Assembly (NCBI GenBank): GCA_002778195.1
Contig: PCDI01000001.1
Location: 372,001-436,000 of the forward strand
Direction of reading: 5' to 3'
DNA length: 64,000 nt
DNA from: Raffaelea ambrosiae
Taxonomy: Eukaryota; Ascomycota; Sordariomycetes; Ophiostomatales; Ophiostomataceae
The notes below the pieces were generated by a model that worked only from the letters and a program-made list of their open reading frames with translations, was not told the origin of the DNA and ran no database searches. Shown here one piece after another: positions 33,032 through 43,927 of the stretch; the first letter of the stretch is position 1, and each line of letters opens with the position of its first letter. The position numbers and the translations under genes are program-made.

Positions 33032-35272
33032 TACGAAGAAGAAGGTGACCATGTACTCAGAGAGTGTGGCAGCCATAGAAAGGGTACACAAAAGGCGAGC
33101 TGAAAACGGGACTGGCGTTTCTCCAGTTCCTACTCGGCTTCCTCGCCACTGTCCCCGGCGATCTCCAAGGCACAGGAAAGGAACCCAAGGCTCCCACGAC
33201 GAATGGTTGGCGAGAGATAAGGTCGTCGTTGTTCGTTATTAGCCACCAGTGTGCGAGTCCACGCGTTGGCACTGTGGGCCCGAAGAACGCCCGCCACACG
33301 TGCAAATGCCCTGCGGCCGCGAAGACGACAGACAACGACGGTCCCAAGTTCCGTTTCTCTGGCGAACAGAGCAGACATCTGGGTGATTTTCAGACCGGCC
33401 ACGCCTGCAGGAAAGATGTGCCGTGATGGCTGCCAAAAAAGCTTCCCCAAGGTTTCCCCCCTCAGGGCCCCCCTCAGGGGAACCATGCAGGCAACCAGGC
33501 GTATGCCATACTGTGCACATCGCAATACGTACGAGTACATAGTAGTAACGAGTCTCTTCTTTCCAACAAGGGCGGCGTAGCGCCAGTGGTGGAGCCAAGC
33601 CATCTTCCGCGCGGCGCCCGGCCAAGAGTGGACCATTGGGTTGCAGGAGCCCCTAGGGCGACAACAGCGTGTCTTAGGGAGGTCTGATAAGCTTTCCAGG
33701 CTAGAGACAAGCAAAACCAAGCAAAACCTGGGCGAGCACAGCCAGCACCTCTTTCTTGCTGCTGCACGCACACCGTGATATTCTGATCTCCGCACAAGAC
33801 CAGCCATGGCAACGACTGCCCCATCTGGAGTAGGATCCGATTCCCTTGCCGTAAGCCCAGCTTATGTCCCATTGGCAGGGACGAAAAGGCGGAGAGAAGC
33901 AAAGAGAAAGTCTGCAGATGCGCGCCGACAACACGTTCGCGGTCGGTGTCCCCCGAGCAGCCGCCAACAACACATTCTTACTAATAGTACAGTATTATTG
34001 ACTGATAGCTCTGGGTCACGGGCTGGCCCCCCAAGATAAGTGTGTCCGGCCACTAATAGTATGTAGGGAGGGTCTCTTGGTGACAACCGGTACCAGAGTG
34101 CGCGACCCCTTGGACGTTTCCCGCAGCAGGAAGGTCCTCTTCGAGTGTTTTCAGATTCGTGCTCCGTGCGCAGTAACTAATATGATCTCGTAAGTTGCAC
34201 TCAGCGCCCCCTCCCCCCCTCGCGGCTGGGCCATGTCCCCAAATGTTCTTGCGTCGACGCAGTCTGGAATTCCGTCATTGCAATGACGCCACAGCATGGC
34301 CGCCGGCCTGCCTGAGAAAACCCAGAAGAAGCAATACTAATGAAATTGGCTAAAACATGGGCTCCGCGCCCAGAATCCGGGGGCCAATGGGCTCGCCTGC
34401 TTGTAGCTAATGGAAACTTCCCCAAGCAGTCCAAAACACAGCTTCTCCAACACCGCAAGACCCCAAGAAGCCAAGAAGGGAAGCGAACGCGTTGTCCCTT
34501 GTGAAGATCATGGGGCAGACAAGCACTTGCCCAGCCTCTCAACGGCCACACGATGTCGATGGCGCAGCTGATGCGAGGCGCACCTCGTAGTACAGTACTT
34601 GTTAGATAACTACAAAGTACATAGTACTTGCCGTTGTGCACTCGTAAACTCGTACACAGCACTGCGTATTGCTCGTAACACTGGCGACCCACTCCCTTTC
34701 CTCCCTTTCCCCGCTTCCCTGTCGCTGATTTGCGCCTTCTGTGTGGAGGCAAGGGCGAACAAGAGATAAGGGAATGCGTGGCCGTTCCCGTAGGAGCCGT
34801 ACAGTATTATTACAGTGTGCATAGAGCATCGTATCTGGTGAACGGTATTCTGCAACAGCCGGATCGAATGCCCTGCCAAGAGCCAAGATGCCCAAGGGAA
34901 AGGTTGAGGGGTTGCTTTGCCAAGGGCTGTTCCGAGATGCCAGCCTGAGAAGAACAGCAACTACCGTTTTGTGTGACAAACCGCATCCAAGTCGGGCTGT
35001 TTTCAGGATGCTGTCTCTTTTTTTTTTTGGCTTCTATGGACATCCTCTGGACGTCCTCTGGACAACCCTCCCTGGCGTCCCCATTCTGCCTGGCTGGGAG
35101 CCCGGCGGCGTGTTGCTGATACCAGTGCCTCCACATTGCAGTTACGTTCTGCATATACGTACACACCACACTAGCATCCCAGCCCCAATGTCCTTATCTG
35201 TCGCCTGTTATTGGCTAACTCGACACTTGCCTGTTTCGGGCAACTGGAGGCTTGTCTCCACTGCGGGCTGAT

Positions 35273-35290
35273 CCCCCCCCCCCCCCCCCC
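35273..35290 (+). repeat. 18-base C homopolymer
   Basis: An uninterrupted run of 18 C in the gene-free interval. Length is likely variable or uncertain. Confidence 0.85.
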
Positions 35291-36184
35291 TTTGATTTCT
35301 CCTACCATAGTATGGACAGGCAACCGCACGATACTATTAGATCCGGCCAGGTCTGGAAAGAGAAAACCGATCGTCCTGGTCCACTGTGAGGACTCAGCTA
35401 ACCCCCATGTGGTGGCAAATATGCAGCCACAGCCAATCGTCTGCCAGGTGGTCCTCTTGTCTCAAAACGACCTGCTCATATTGGTACTCGTACTAGCTTA
35501 TTCGGACCTACAGGTCCAGTATTACCCCGTAGGTGCAAATGAGCCTTGTCCATCCCACCCGGGTCTCCGCACCGCATAACGAGCTTCTCCTTTGGGTTAC
35601 GCAGCCGGCAAATTCTCCTAAGCGTGACACCAAAGAACCGTTCGGTCTATGCTTCTAGAAGACAAGATAGCATTGTTCTAGAAAACTCATGGAAGGATCA
35701 TGCGACGCGACGTGCGCCATAGCGAGACTTCGCCAACGGGACAACGAGACCGAGCGGGATCATGTGCAGAAATTCTTCGTTTGGCCAGGAAGCCCGGCAA
35801 GAGCCAGGACACCAGGCCTTTTCCGCCCACTACTATGTACACGTCTTCTGTCCCGGTGGGACCGGCGTACCCGTTTTGTTGAGAGACCGGACAAACGATG
35901 AAACGTGAAGAGAAGGGAGGCGAAAATTGGGAGGCTGTTAATCTACACGTACACCATACGTTGAAAAAAAGAATGACCAAGGGGAATTGCAAACAAGCAA
36001 CGGTTCACGGCAGTTCCAGCCGGTTGACCTGCAGCAATACTCCTCGGGCCCGTCTGTTCCATCCCGGTGCTGCAGGAAAGTAGTGTTGCGGTCTTTTTTG
36101 TTCGCCTTTCCTAATTTTTATGCTCATGCTCGGAGCGGCCGAAACTCTGCTTATGCCTTCATTAGCCGAGATAACACCCTCCTG

Positions 36185-36233
36185 CGATATCGAGATATAG
36201 ATAGCCTGATAGACAGATAGAGAGAGCAGATAG
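36185..36233 (+). repeat. GATA-rich tract
   Basis: Within about 50 bases GATA occurs seven times, counting only the plus strand and starting with GATATCGAGATATAGATAG. It reads as a degenerate GATA/GACA microsatellite. GATA is also the core of nitrogen-regulator (AreA/NIT2) sites, but the nearest promoter is several kilobases away. Confidence 0.65.
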
Positions 36234-37145
36234 GAACGTCTCAATGCCAAGAAATTTCGCTGGAAGCAAGCGACGAACCTTGTCCGCAACGAAGCGAGTT
36301 CAACAACCCCAACCCTAGCCGTCTTCTTCTTTTATCTTATCCTCTGGCCTTTGTACTTTAAAACGGGAGAGTCCGCGCACGTCCTCTACCGCCAAGCAAC
36401 ATGCAACATGTAGAGATAAATAGACGGTAGCGGTGTTTCTTTCTTTTTTCCTTTTTTCTTCAAGATAGACTCTCCCGGCATTGCTTATCACACGGCAGAC
36501 ACAACAAACCGGAGGATAAGAGCTTGGCTGACGGTTGGTGACACGACCAGAACACAAGAGCCCAGTTGTGGATAAGCGCCGCAACGACTTCGCTTACATA
36601 CGTACAAAGAGCCTCAAGTGGATAATGTGTGCAGCACGGAGACCCCGGGCTTACTTTGTATACCTGCCCAAAAAATACCACGCTTGCCGATGCTACATGC
36701 GGCAAAGGGCAACATCCAGTACACCGAAGTCCGGGGATGGAAGAACCTCTCGACTCGATGAGGCATATGCGTCCGTAGTTGAAAGATGCGTCTGACGCGG
36801 CCAAGACGTCTTGGCGTAAGACGATACCCGCAACTCGAATTTTGTTCCGGTCAGGTTAAAGAAATCCGTCTTCTGTTTGTTGGAATACTACCAGTTCCTG
36901 AGCTCGTCCCAACTCCATGAACTCGTTCGAGACCAAGAGTCGCTTCCAAAAAGGGATGAGAATACACAAAGGCCCTATGCGCAAAGTACAGAAATATCCC
37001 AGCAACATACCCGGTGGAGAACGCCCGCCCACGAGTCCTGGTTTCCACAAAGTCCACTCTCATATATACCGCCCCTACATACAAAGCACATCTGGCAAAC
37101 TGTCTGGTAAGCCGCTGCTGTGTCTGGTAAACACATGTCGGAACA

Positions 37146-38618
37146 CTACGTGTGCGAGTCTGGCGTCTCGGGATACACGTCCGTTCCGTACGTAGCGTTG
37201 AGCGATACGGCGCCAACGACGTCGCCCGTCTCGAGGCGGATCCACGTGTTGACGTCCGGTCGCCTGGCTTGGCAGCGCCGGCTGCCGGTGGCGCGGAGCA
37301 CATCGTCCTCCTGGATGAGGACCTGGCGGGCACCGCGTGTCCAGGAACCATAGCCGCCGTAGCCCGAGTGCTGGCCGAAGCAGACCGACAGGCCGGAGCC
37401 CACAATATCCATGCCGGCGATCTGGCGGTCCCACTTGTAGCACCAGGTGGCGCCGTGGTCGTGACCGGAAAACAAAGCAATGATGCTCTTGCCCGCGCCG
37501 GCGTGGGCCATGGCGCGCATAAACGGCTCGTCCTGGGCGCCATAGTCGCAGTCATTGTCACCGTTGGCGCACCATCCTTGGGCCTGCTGCGCGAGCGGAT
37601 TGTCGTCGTTGATGCCGGGCTGACGCTGAAGGTCGATGCCCTTGCCAGGCTCCTGCTGGATGGCATACGAAACATTGGTGGGGATGTGCACAAACGCCAT
37701 CGAGGGGAGCACGTAGCTGGCAGCGCTGCGTCCTTCCTTGGCGGCATACTGCGCCGTCAGCGCGGCGTGGGTGGCCTCGAACCAGGCGACGACGCTGCTG
37801 TCGACCCAGTCGGGCTGGCCCACCTGGTTGCCGTCCTCGTCGAGCGTCTGGAAGTAGAAGCCGCCGCGGCTGTCAAAGAACCAGAGGATGAGCACGGGTG
37901 TGCAGACGGCAGCCACATCGGCGGCCGCCACGTCGCAGTCCTTGCCGTAGACGGGCAGGTAGTAGTTGGAGACGCCGGCGTTCTCGCCAGGAACCATGCT
38001 CTGGGTACGGGCGTTGGGCCACCGCTGCTCGCGGGCCAGCAGGTCGGAGCGCGAGAGATTGAAGTCGCTGTCGTGGTTGCCGTAGGTCGAGGCCCAGGTG
38101 AGACCGCGCTGGAGCAGCGGGCCGACGATTTGGTCGACGTAGACCGTGCCGTTCTCAAGGAAGGCGTTGTTGCCCGTGATGAGGTCGCCATTGAGCACGG
38201 CCAGGTCGGGTGTCTCCTTGTCCAGGATGGCATTGAGAACCCTGACCGAGTTGACGTCCTGCTGAGGGCCCCAGGTATCCCACGAATCTACAGACTGAGG
38301 TCAGCAAGTGGCCTGGGTTGGCTCTAAGCCTGGTGTCTATAAGACGAATGGCGCAACAGTCCCACGAAAAAAAAAAATTAAAAAATTAAAAAAAATAAAC
38401 GAGTGAGGGGACGCACTCTCGCCAAAATGCAGATCCTCAAAGATGGAGAGCTGGAATGAACCATCGTCCCGAAACTTCAGCGGCAGGATCGGGTCGGTGG
38501 ACACGTTGTAGAACTGCCGCGGCATCTTGGCATGCATGGGAGAGGAGAGAACCTGCGCGAACAGGGTGGCGATGCTGACCAGGCCCGCAAAGCCAACCAC
38601 AACACGACGGGGCGACAT
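37146..38618 (-). CDS. Secreted calcineurin-like metallophosphatase
   Basis: Exons 38618-38417 and 38287-37146 on the minus strand give 447 residues. A basic start followed by VVVGFAGLVSIATLFAQVLS is a signal peptide or anchor, so the product is likely secreted or vacuolar. All metal-binding motifs of the calcineurin-like phosphoesterase fold are present: D62-L-H64 (EDLHFGE), GD at 101-102 (VLNGDLITGNN), GNHD with N138/H139/D140, H268 (FVHIPTN) and GHDH with H343/H345. HFGENSWDTWGPQQDVNSVRVL, restored across the intron, matches fungal Dcr2/purple-acid-phosphatase-like proteins. There are several NxS/T glycosylation sites. Likely hydrolyses phosphomonoesters or diesters outside the cell; substrate not known. 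Its 5' flank abuts the hydantoinase-like gene on the same strand. Confidence 0.9.
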
Positions 38619-39484
38619 CGTTGTCTATTTCGTTTCATAGGTGTCAGCTGCATTCCAGTTTTCGATCTCGAAGCACTCCGACGTTCGGAACAATGCGTGA
38701 AACCGACCTCTTTTATCCTTGCCCAGGAGCGAACGGCCCACGAAGGGCCGGCAATACTCCGGCATGGGGCGCATTTCGTGTAAATTGGCTCGCCAGGCAC
38801 ATACTGACCATGGTTATCCACATGGTCTCCACGTGCTGCCACTGGCAGAACGTGTGTTGTCAACGTCGGGGCCATGGCACAGGATACATTAAGGAACGTG
38901 CTGCTGTGATAGGGCGGTCGACCGGTATTCCGGAGCGTCCCATCAAGGGCAAGCCGCTACTGCAATTGCGGAAACCCCCAAGGCACCTGCGGAAATGCGG
39001 GAACATCAGTCAAACTATGGCGGATAGTCCGACAGTTTGAGGTGGAAGAAGAAACGTGCAAATGGTCGATGCGCACTGAGCAAAGCGACCCAAACAAACG
39101 CGTTTGAATTTAGAGCGTCCGTGCCGCACCCATGGCACCCGACTTGGACAGAGCTCAGACGGCGGCACACTGCAACTCGTATACGTCCGGCGTCGGTGAG
39201 AATCGAGTTGCGTTGCAGTCTTCTCTGGTGGTGGGGGGGGGGAGGGCCAAGTTCGAACCGAGAAATCCACCTGAGCGATCTACACATCCTATGGCTGGAA
39301 CGTGATCCAACGACTGGGGCTCATCAGACGGGTCACGTGCATATACGGCTCTCACTACTACATATACAGTCATTTATGGTTAAGTCTTATTTAAGGGTGG
39401 ACACGTTATTTCAAAAAGAAAACACATACGGGTTCATTCTCGTGTCTTTTCTGATTTTTTTTTTTCTTCTTATGTCTTCTTGTA
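38619..39484. other. Intergenic between two minus-strand genes
   Basis: About 870 bases. It includes a 10-G run at 39233-39242. I see no supported gene. The AT-rich last 130 bases are probably the 3' flank of the amidohydrolase gene. Confidence 0.5.
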
Positions 39485-41062
39485 CTACAGCTTCTCCTCA
39501 TCGAAAGGCCCGTCGGCCTCCACCTTGCTCCAGATATCCTTCAGCATGCTGGGTCCACGCTTTACAAACTCGCCATATCCACGGGCGCCCACGATGCCGC
39601 CGTTGTCGCGGTCCCACACCACCTGGCCACGCAGGATAGTGTACCGGGGCCAGTTGGTTAGCCGCCGGCCCTCGAATGGCGTGTAATCAACATCGTGGTG
39701 GAGCATGCTGTTGGTCACCACGAGGTCGTCCAGCTCGGCCGGGCGCTTGGGCGATCCGGATGCGGGGTACCAGATCACCAGGTCAGCATCCGACAGGCCG
39801 GGAAGCATGGCGCCCTTTTTCGGGTACAGGCCGTAGAGCTTGGCGGCATTGGTCGACGTGACCTCGACGAACTGGGTCAGCGGCAGGCGACGCTCGGCCA
39901 GCGAAGAAAAGGCCATCGGTATCCGGGTCTCGATGCCGGGCAGGCCGTTCGGGATGTAGCGGAAACGGCCAACGGGGAACTCCTCGGTGATGCACGTCTT
40001 CTTGCCGGTCTCGGCGTCGTCGTAGTTGAAGGGGCAGTGGTCGGAGCTGAGAACGGTGAAAGTGCCGTTGCGGAGACCTGTCCAGATGGCGTTCTGGGCA
40101 GCCTTGTCGCGCGGAGGCGGCGAGCAGACGTGCTTGGCGGCCTCGAAGCCCTCTGGTGCGTCGAGGTGCTCCTCGCGCGTCAGAAACAGATACTGCGGGC
40201 AGGTCTCGGCAAAGACGGGCTGGCCGCGGGTTTGGGCGGCGCGGATGCGATCGGTGGCACCGCTGTCGCTGATGTGCACGAGCAGGATCGGCGCCTCGGC
40301 CACGATGGAGGCCAGAGCGATGGCCCGGTTGGTGGCCTCGCCCTCCAGCACGGGCGGGCGCGAATGGGCGTGGTAGCGCGGCGCAACCAGCCCGCGGGCC
40401 TCGAGCCGCGACGTCAGCCAGCTGAGCACGTCGCCGTTCTCCGCGTGCACCATCGTGAGCACCTTGCTGCTGCGCGCGGCCGCAAACACCGACAGGATCT
40501 CGTAGTCGCGCAGCTGCAGCGCCTCGTACGTCATGTAGATCTTGAGCGAAGTGATGCCGTGCTCCGGCAGCACGGCCACCTCCTTCAGGGCCGTCTCGCT
40601 GGCATTGCCCACCAGCAGGTGGAAGCCGTAGTCGCTGTAGCAGTTGGCGCTGGCCAGCTTGTGCGTGGCCTCGAGGGCTGCCAGCAGGGACGGCTCGTTG
40701 CGCTGCTGCGGCGCAAACGCCACGACAGTCGTGGTGCCTCCGGCAATGGCTGACCGGGTACCCGACTCAAAGCTGTCTGCCGACGATCCCTTGCCGAACA
40801 TGCTCGGCTCCTGGAGATGCACATGGCAGTCGACGCCGCCGGGCATCACATAACCGCCCTCGGCATCGATTAGCTTCTTGGTCGACGCATTGGCCAGAGA
40901 CCCGGACGGTGCCAGCAGCACTATCTTCTCGTCCCGGATACCAATATCAAAGGCCCCAACGTCTGAGGCCGTCACACAGACGCCGTTCGTGATCACCAGG
41001 TCGTAGTCCGCCGCGGTGGTGGAAACCATTTCGTTTGGAGCTGCTGCAGTTGCAGGAAACAT
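39485..41062 (-). CDS. Dihydropyrimidinase / hydantoinase-family amidohydrolase
   Basis: Single exon, 525 residues, the usual length for the family. Binuclear-zinc cyclic amidohydrolase that opens the ring of dihydropyrimidines or hydantoins to N-carbamoyl amino acids; in fungi this is the second step of reductive pyrimidine breakdown. All metal ligands are visible: DCHVHLQEP (H80, H82), the carboxylated Lys in TSLKIYMTYE (K174), MVHAENGD (H206), LLVHISDSG (H263) and SSDHCPFNYD (D341). FAETCPQYLFLT and KHVCSPPPRDK also fit hydantoinases. The LQEP following the HxH motif is closer to allantoinases, so allantoinase is an alternative, but SDHCPF favours a hydantoinase. The start could instead be M12 (41029), which has a better context. 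No dihydrouracil dehydrogenase or ureidopropionase is nearby; the amino-acid permease is 8 kb away. Confidence 0.87.
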   Translation of the reverse strand: MFPATAAAPNEMVSTTAADYDLVITNGVCVTASDVGAFDIGIRDEKIVLLAPSGSLANASTKKLIDAEGGYVMPGGVDCHVHLQEPSMFGKGSSADSFESGTRSAIAGGTTTVVAFAPQQRNEPSLLAALEATHKLASANCYSDYGFHLLVGNASETALKEVAVLPEHGITSLKIYMTYEALQLRDYEILSVFAAARSSKVLTMVHAENGDVLSWLTSRLEARGLVAPRYHAHSRPPVLEGEATNRAIALASIVAEAPILLVHISDSGATDRIRAAQTRGQPVFAETCPQYLFLTREEHLDAPEGFEAAKHVCSPPPRDKAAQNAIWTGLRNGTFTVLSSDHCPFNYDDAETGKKTCITEEFPVGRFRYIPNGLPGIETRIPMAFSSLAERRLPLTQFVEVTSTNAAKLYGLYPKKGAMLPGLSDADLVIWYPASGSPKRPAELDDLVVTNSMLHHDVDYTPFEGRRLTNWPRYTILRGQVVWDRDNGGIVGARGYGEFVKRGPSMLKDIWSKVEADGPFDEEKL

Positions 41063-42034
41063 GTAGCAAAGGAGATCTGCACGTCAGACGAAAAAAGAGA
41101 AAAGAGGTCACAAAAGCATATTTAAAATCTGCAAAGGACACTCGCGAGCTGCATCGCGCCACACCCACCACGATAAGCCGCCGTCTACGAGGGGGACGAG
41201 AGTCTTGCGATGATAAGCTATCGGGCAACTCGGCGCTGGCCTATTGCAACCTGGGCCATTGGATAGCCGGATTTGGCGCTTCGGCGGTTTTCGTTGCTTT
41301 CTGATCGCCGAAAGGCGGGCTAGTCCGATAAGGGGCACCAAGACTTTTTGTTTCCTGTGACTCTTACAAATATGTTGATGCCCCTTGGTCTCTTGGCCTT
41401 TTTGCTAACATTTGGTTTAGTATTGAATTTGTCTTTGTTTGGTTAAACGCCAGAGGGGGGGAGGGGGTTGTTGAAAGAACAAAGAAATGGGCGGTTGTTC
41501 ACCAGCTAGTTGCTGTTCCCCCCCATAGGCGTCTTGGGCCAGGCTCGTTCTCATCATTCTTAGAACTTGTGCGTGTGAACAGATGCCCACCTGAGCCTAC
41601 GCCTGTTCTTGTTGTATCGGCATGCCGCATTTTCTGGATGTGTCGTTGTTTTTCGAGTCCCGAATTTAAGGCAGCTATCAAATCACAAATACCTTTGAAC
41701 AAACATTCTCAAGGGGGACCAGGTGTGCACAAGTGTTTCTGAGGAAAACGAACAACGCAAAACAAACAAGTTTGGTAAACATGCAATGAAGTTTTGTACG
41801 ACTCTTTCCAAGGTATATATAATTGCTTGCGAGCTCGAAAAAGGCACACTGATTTTTGTCTGCACGAGCATTCTCCCGACTCTCATCCTCTTCTGGCCCT
41901 TCGATCCAAACAAGCTGGCTTTCAAGTGTCATCAATAGCCCATCTGCCTGTTTCCACAACTTCATCATAGGTCGCAGAAGAACAGCTCTGGCAAGTCTGT
42001 CCCCAATACCACGGACATCAACGCGCCAGTCAAA
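41063..42034. promoter_or_regulatory. Divergent intergenic, hydantoinase-like / orphan gene
   Basis: About 970 bases between divergent starts. It contains a short G-rich block at about 41453-41467. A 232-codon open frame on the minus strand at 41678-42376 runs through here and overlaps the orphan gene. I regard it as a shadow because the plus-strand reading has the better codon bias. Confidence 0.5.
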
Positions 42035-42550
42035 ATGGGCTCCGAGACTAACACGAATGGCAGCACTGCCTGGGTGAACACCAATCCGAACAATGACACC
42101 GAGACCGGCCTGGCCCCGGAGACCTACCTCGCGCGCGTTGGCTTTGGCCAGACAACAGCTGAGCATGAGATTTGGGAGACCGCCCACCGCCTCTACGTGA
42201 TCTTGACACACTGCTGCCACAACGATGACCGCAAGCGCACAGAGATCACGCGCATCCTCGTCCGTCTGGCTAGACGCCACCGCAAGCTTCTGCTGCCGCC
42301 TGACCTTCTCACTCCGCAGGATACCCCGCCCGCGGCCACAACAACTACTGGCGTCGGGGCATGTGCCGTCTGCCAATGCAAGAGCCGTAGTGACAATGGC
42401 TCATCTAGTAACCAAAGCATCCGCCACTGGACGTCGTGCTGCTGGTTTCGTCCTGGGACAGAAGAACGATCCTTTTTAACAGCATTGTCGGCTTTGTGCA
42501 ATGAGCAGGAGTCGACTAAAACCGAAACAGACACTACTACCTTAAACTAA
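42035..42550 (+). CDS. Hypothetical protein, 171 residues
   Basis: I do not recognise a family. The open frame is supported by a strong start context (AAAATGG) and a high fraction of C or G at third codon positions, unlike the flanks, which are AT-rich. The first 35 residues are polar (Asn/Thr-rich). Residues about 40-95 look helical (TTAEHEIWETAHRLYVILTH and KRTEITRILVRLARRHRKLL) with a basic cluster. The C-terminal half has Cys groups (ACAVCQC and SCCWF) that could bind metal or form disulfides, although there is no signal peptide. It ends in a Thr-rich tail. An upstream exon is possible. The gene lies between the hydantoinase-like gene and the HET-domain gene in low-GC DNA. Confidence 0.5.
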   Translation: MGSETNTNGSTAWVNTNPNNDTETGLAPETYLARVGFGQTTAEHEIWETAHRLYVILTHCCHNDDRKRTEITRILVRLARRHRKLLLPPDLLTPQDTPPAATTTTGVGACAVCQCKSRSDNGSSSNQSIRHWTSCCWFRPGTEERSFLTALSALCNEQESTKTETDTTTLN

Positions 42551-43927
42551 GTCTTTGATTTAATATAATGACTTTGGACTGGGAAAAAAAGGGGGAGTCC
42601 TATCAGACAAAGGGCGGCTCCTATTGAGTAGTTCAATTTCCGTCCTGATGTCGTTGGGTACTTCAACTGCTACCGGCACCCAGTTTATTAGAAGCAGAAG
42701 TTTGAATTAATCCAAAAAGCATTGTTTCAATAATAGAACCAACTCACAAATTACATGTTGATCGTATATACACTCTCATGTCGACTTGCCTCATTTCGAA
42801 TTTATGTATGCCTATATACAAAGTCCCATGCCGCCAAAAGATGTGAGAAAGCCCCACGTAACATGTACGCTATTGAACATATAGCTGTTCATACTGGCGT
42901 TGGTCGGATGCAATGTAGACTAGGCGGCTGTGCTGGGTGCCTGGTTGAGCACCACAGAAAGAACAGCCTTGCGCAATCATTAGGCACACAATTATCCCGC
43001 ATGTTGTTTTGCCTTGATATATGCAACTTACCCAATGTTCCGGTACAAACAACGCCTACCGACGACTTCCACAGCTAGCCAGTAATTGCGTATTACACAG
43101 CACAGACCGCACATAGCAATAGACACGTGGCAGCAAATGCTCGGTGGCTGTCCAGCCTGCTTACTGAGATGGACTGAATCTGCATGTTTCATGGTCTGCA
43201 TTTTGGTATCGCGACCTACGATCGGTCGCAACCCGGTCGCCTCGCTGGCCGAGGCCTACATCGTGCTGTGGAAATGTCCACCACCAAGCCCGTTGTCTGC
43301 ACGAGACAGCCAGTGCTCTGTTACTGCTACGGGGAGGCTTACTGAGCGAGGACAGCATCGCCAATCTGCTCGCAGATGAAGAGACAGATGAGGAGCTGCC
43401 ATTGGACAGTCTCGAAGGAGGTCTTCTTTATGGCGCTGCACCTACCTGCCTTCAACTATCCGGCGTATTGGGCGCTTCCCGGCCCTCGCCGCCATCGGGG
43501 TTGTGTGGTTTCTCAAGAGTCTGTGCTTCTCCTTCGGCTTCGTCTTGTTTCGCCATTGCATTATCTCACTCCATCCTCTGTGATTTTGAATGGGTTTCCC
43601 CGCTATATATGCATAGGGTTGCGCAGTTTATTGGAGGGGTGCCCATGGCTGCGTAGCACGACTGAACTAGGCATGCAACATTAGTGCGGCACCACGGCAT
43701 ATCCCGCGTGCATCTTTTCCGCACATTAAAAAAGTGACTCTCTGGTAGCTTTATCGGCACCAAGTCACACTCCCAAAGCAGCCTGACTTTGTACCACAGC
43801 AGTTGCCTCCAGCTCAGGCCGGTTTTCTGCTTAACGGCTTCTCGACTTCATCAGACATCTGCCGCACCAAGAAAGGCAATCTCGCACACCATTTGCATGC
43901 TCTAGTTACATCTTGCCGGGGAAAAAA
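42551..43927. other. Intergenic, AT-rich, with a possible decayed coding stretch
   Basis: 1.4 kb upstream of the HET gene. A plus-strand frame at about 43280-43656 reads LLRGGLLSEDSIANLLADEE and then LPLDSLEGGLLYGAAP, which looks protein-like, but it has no convincing start and turns into Cys/Ser-rich sequence. Nothing else is supported. Confidence 0.4.

Larger units (their letters stand above)
31251..37145. other. 5.9-kb interval with no supported gene
   Basis: Upstream of the permease and downstream of the metallophosphatase. Translation in all frames gives only Cys/Arg/Ser/Pro-rich open frames up to 265 codons (31159-31956, 33130-33807) without domains, splice logic or typical codon usage. 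What it does hold: a 13-G run at 31652-31664, a G-quadruplex-like block at 32994-33031, an 18-C run at 35273-35290, blocks rich in AGTAC/GTACT near 33520-34640, and a GATA-rich tract at 36185-36233. It may contain non-coding RNA, a long regulatory region or decayed sequence. Confidence 0.55.

Noticed and set aside
33130..33807. 225-codon minus-strand open frame in the gene-free interval
   Set aside because: Arg/Cys/Leu-rich with no recognisable motif, no supportive splice structure and poor codon bias.
37152..38327. 391-codon plus-strand open frame
   Set aside because: It is the antisense of the metallophosphatase, whose metal-binding motifs prove the minus strand; high-GC3 genes create long antisense frames.
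41678..42376. 232-codon minus-strand open frame overlapping the orphan gene
   Set aside because: The plus-strand reading at 42035-42550 has stronger third-position GC and start context; the minus frame runs on into AT-rich DNA with low-quality translation.
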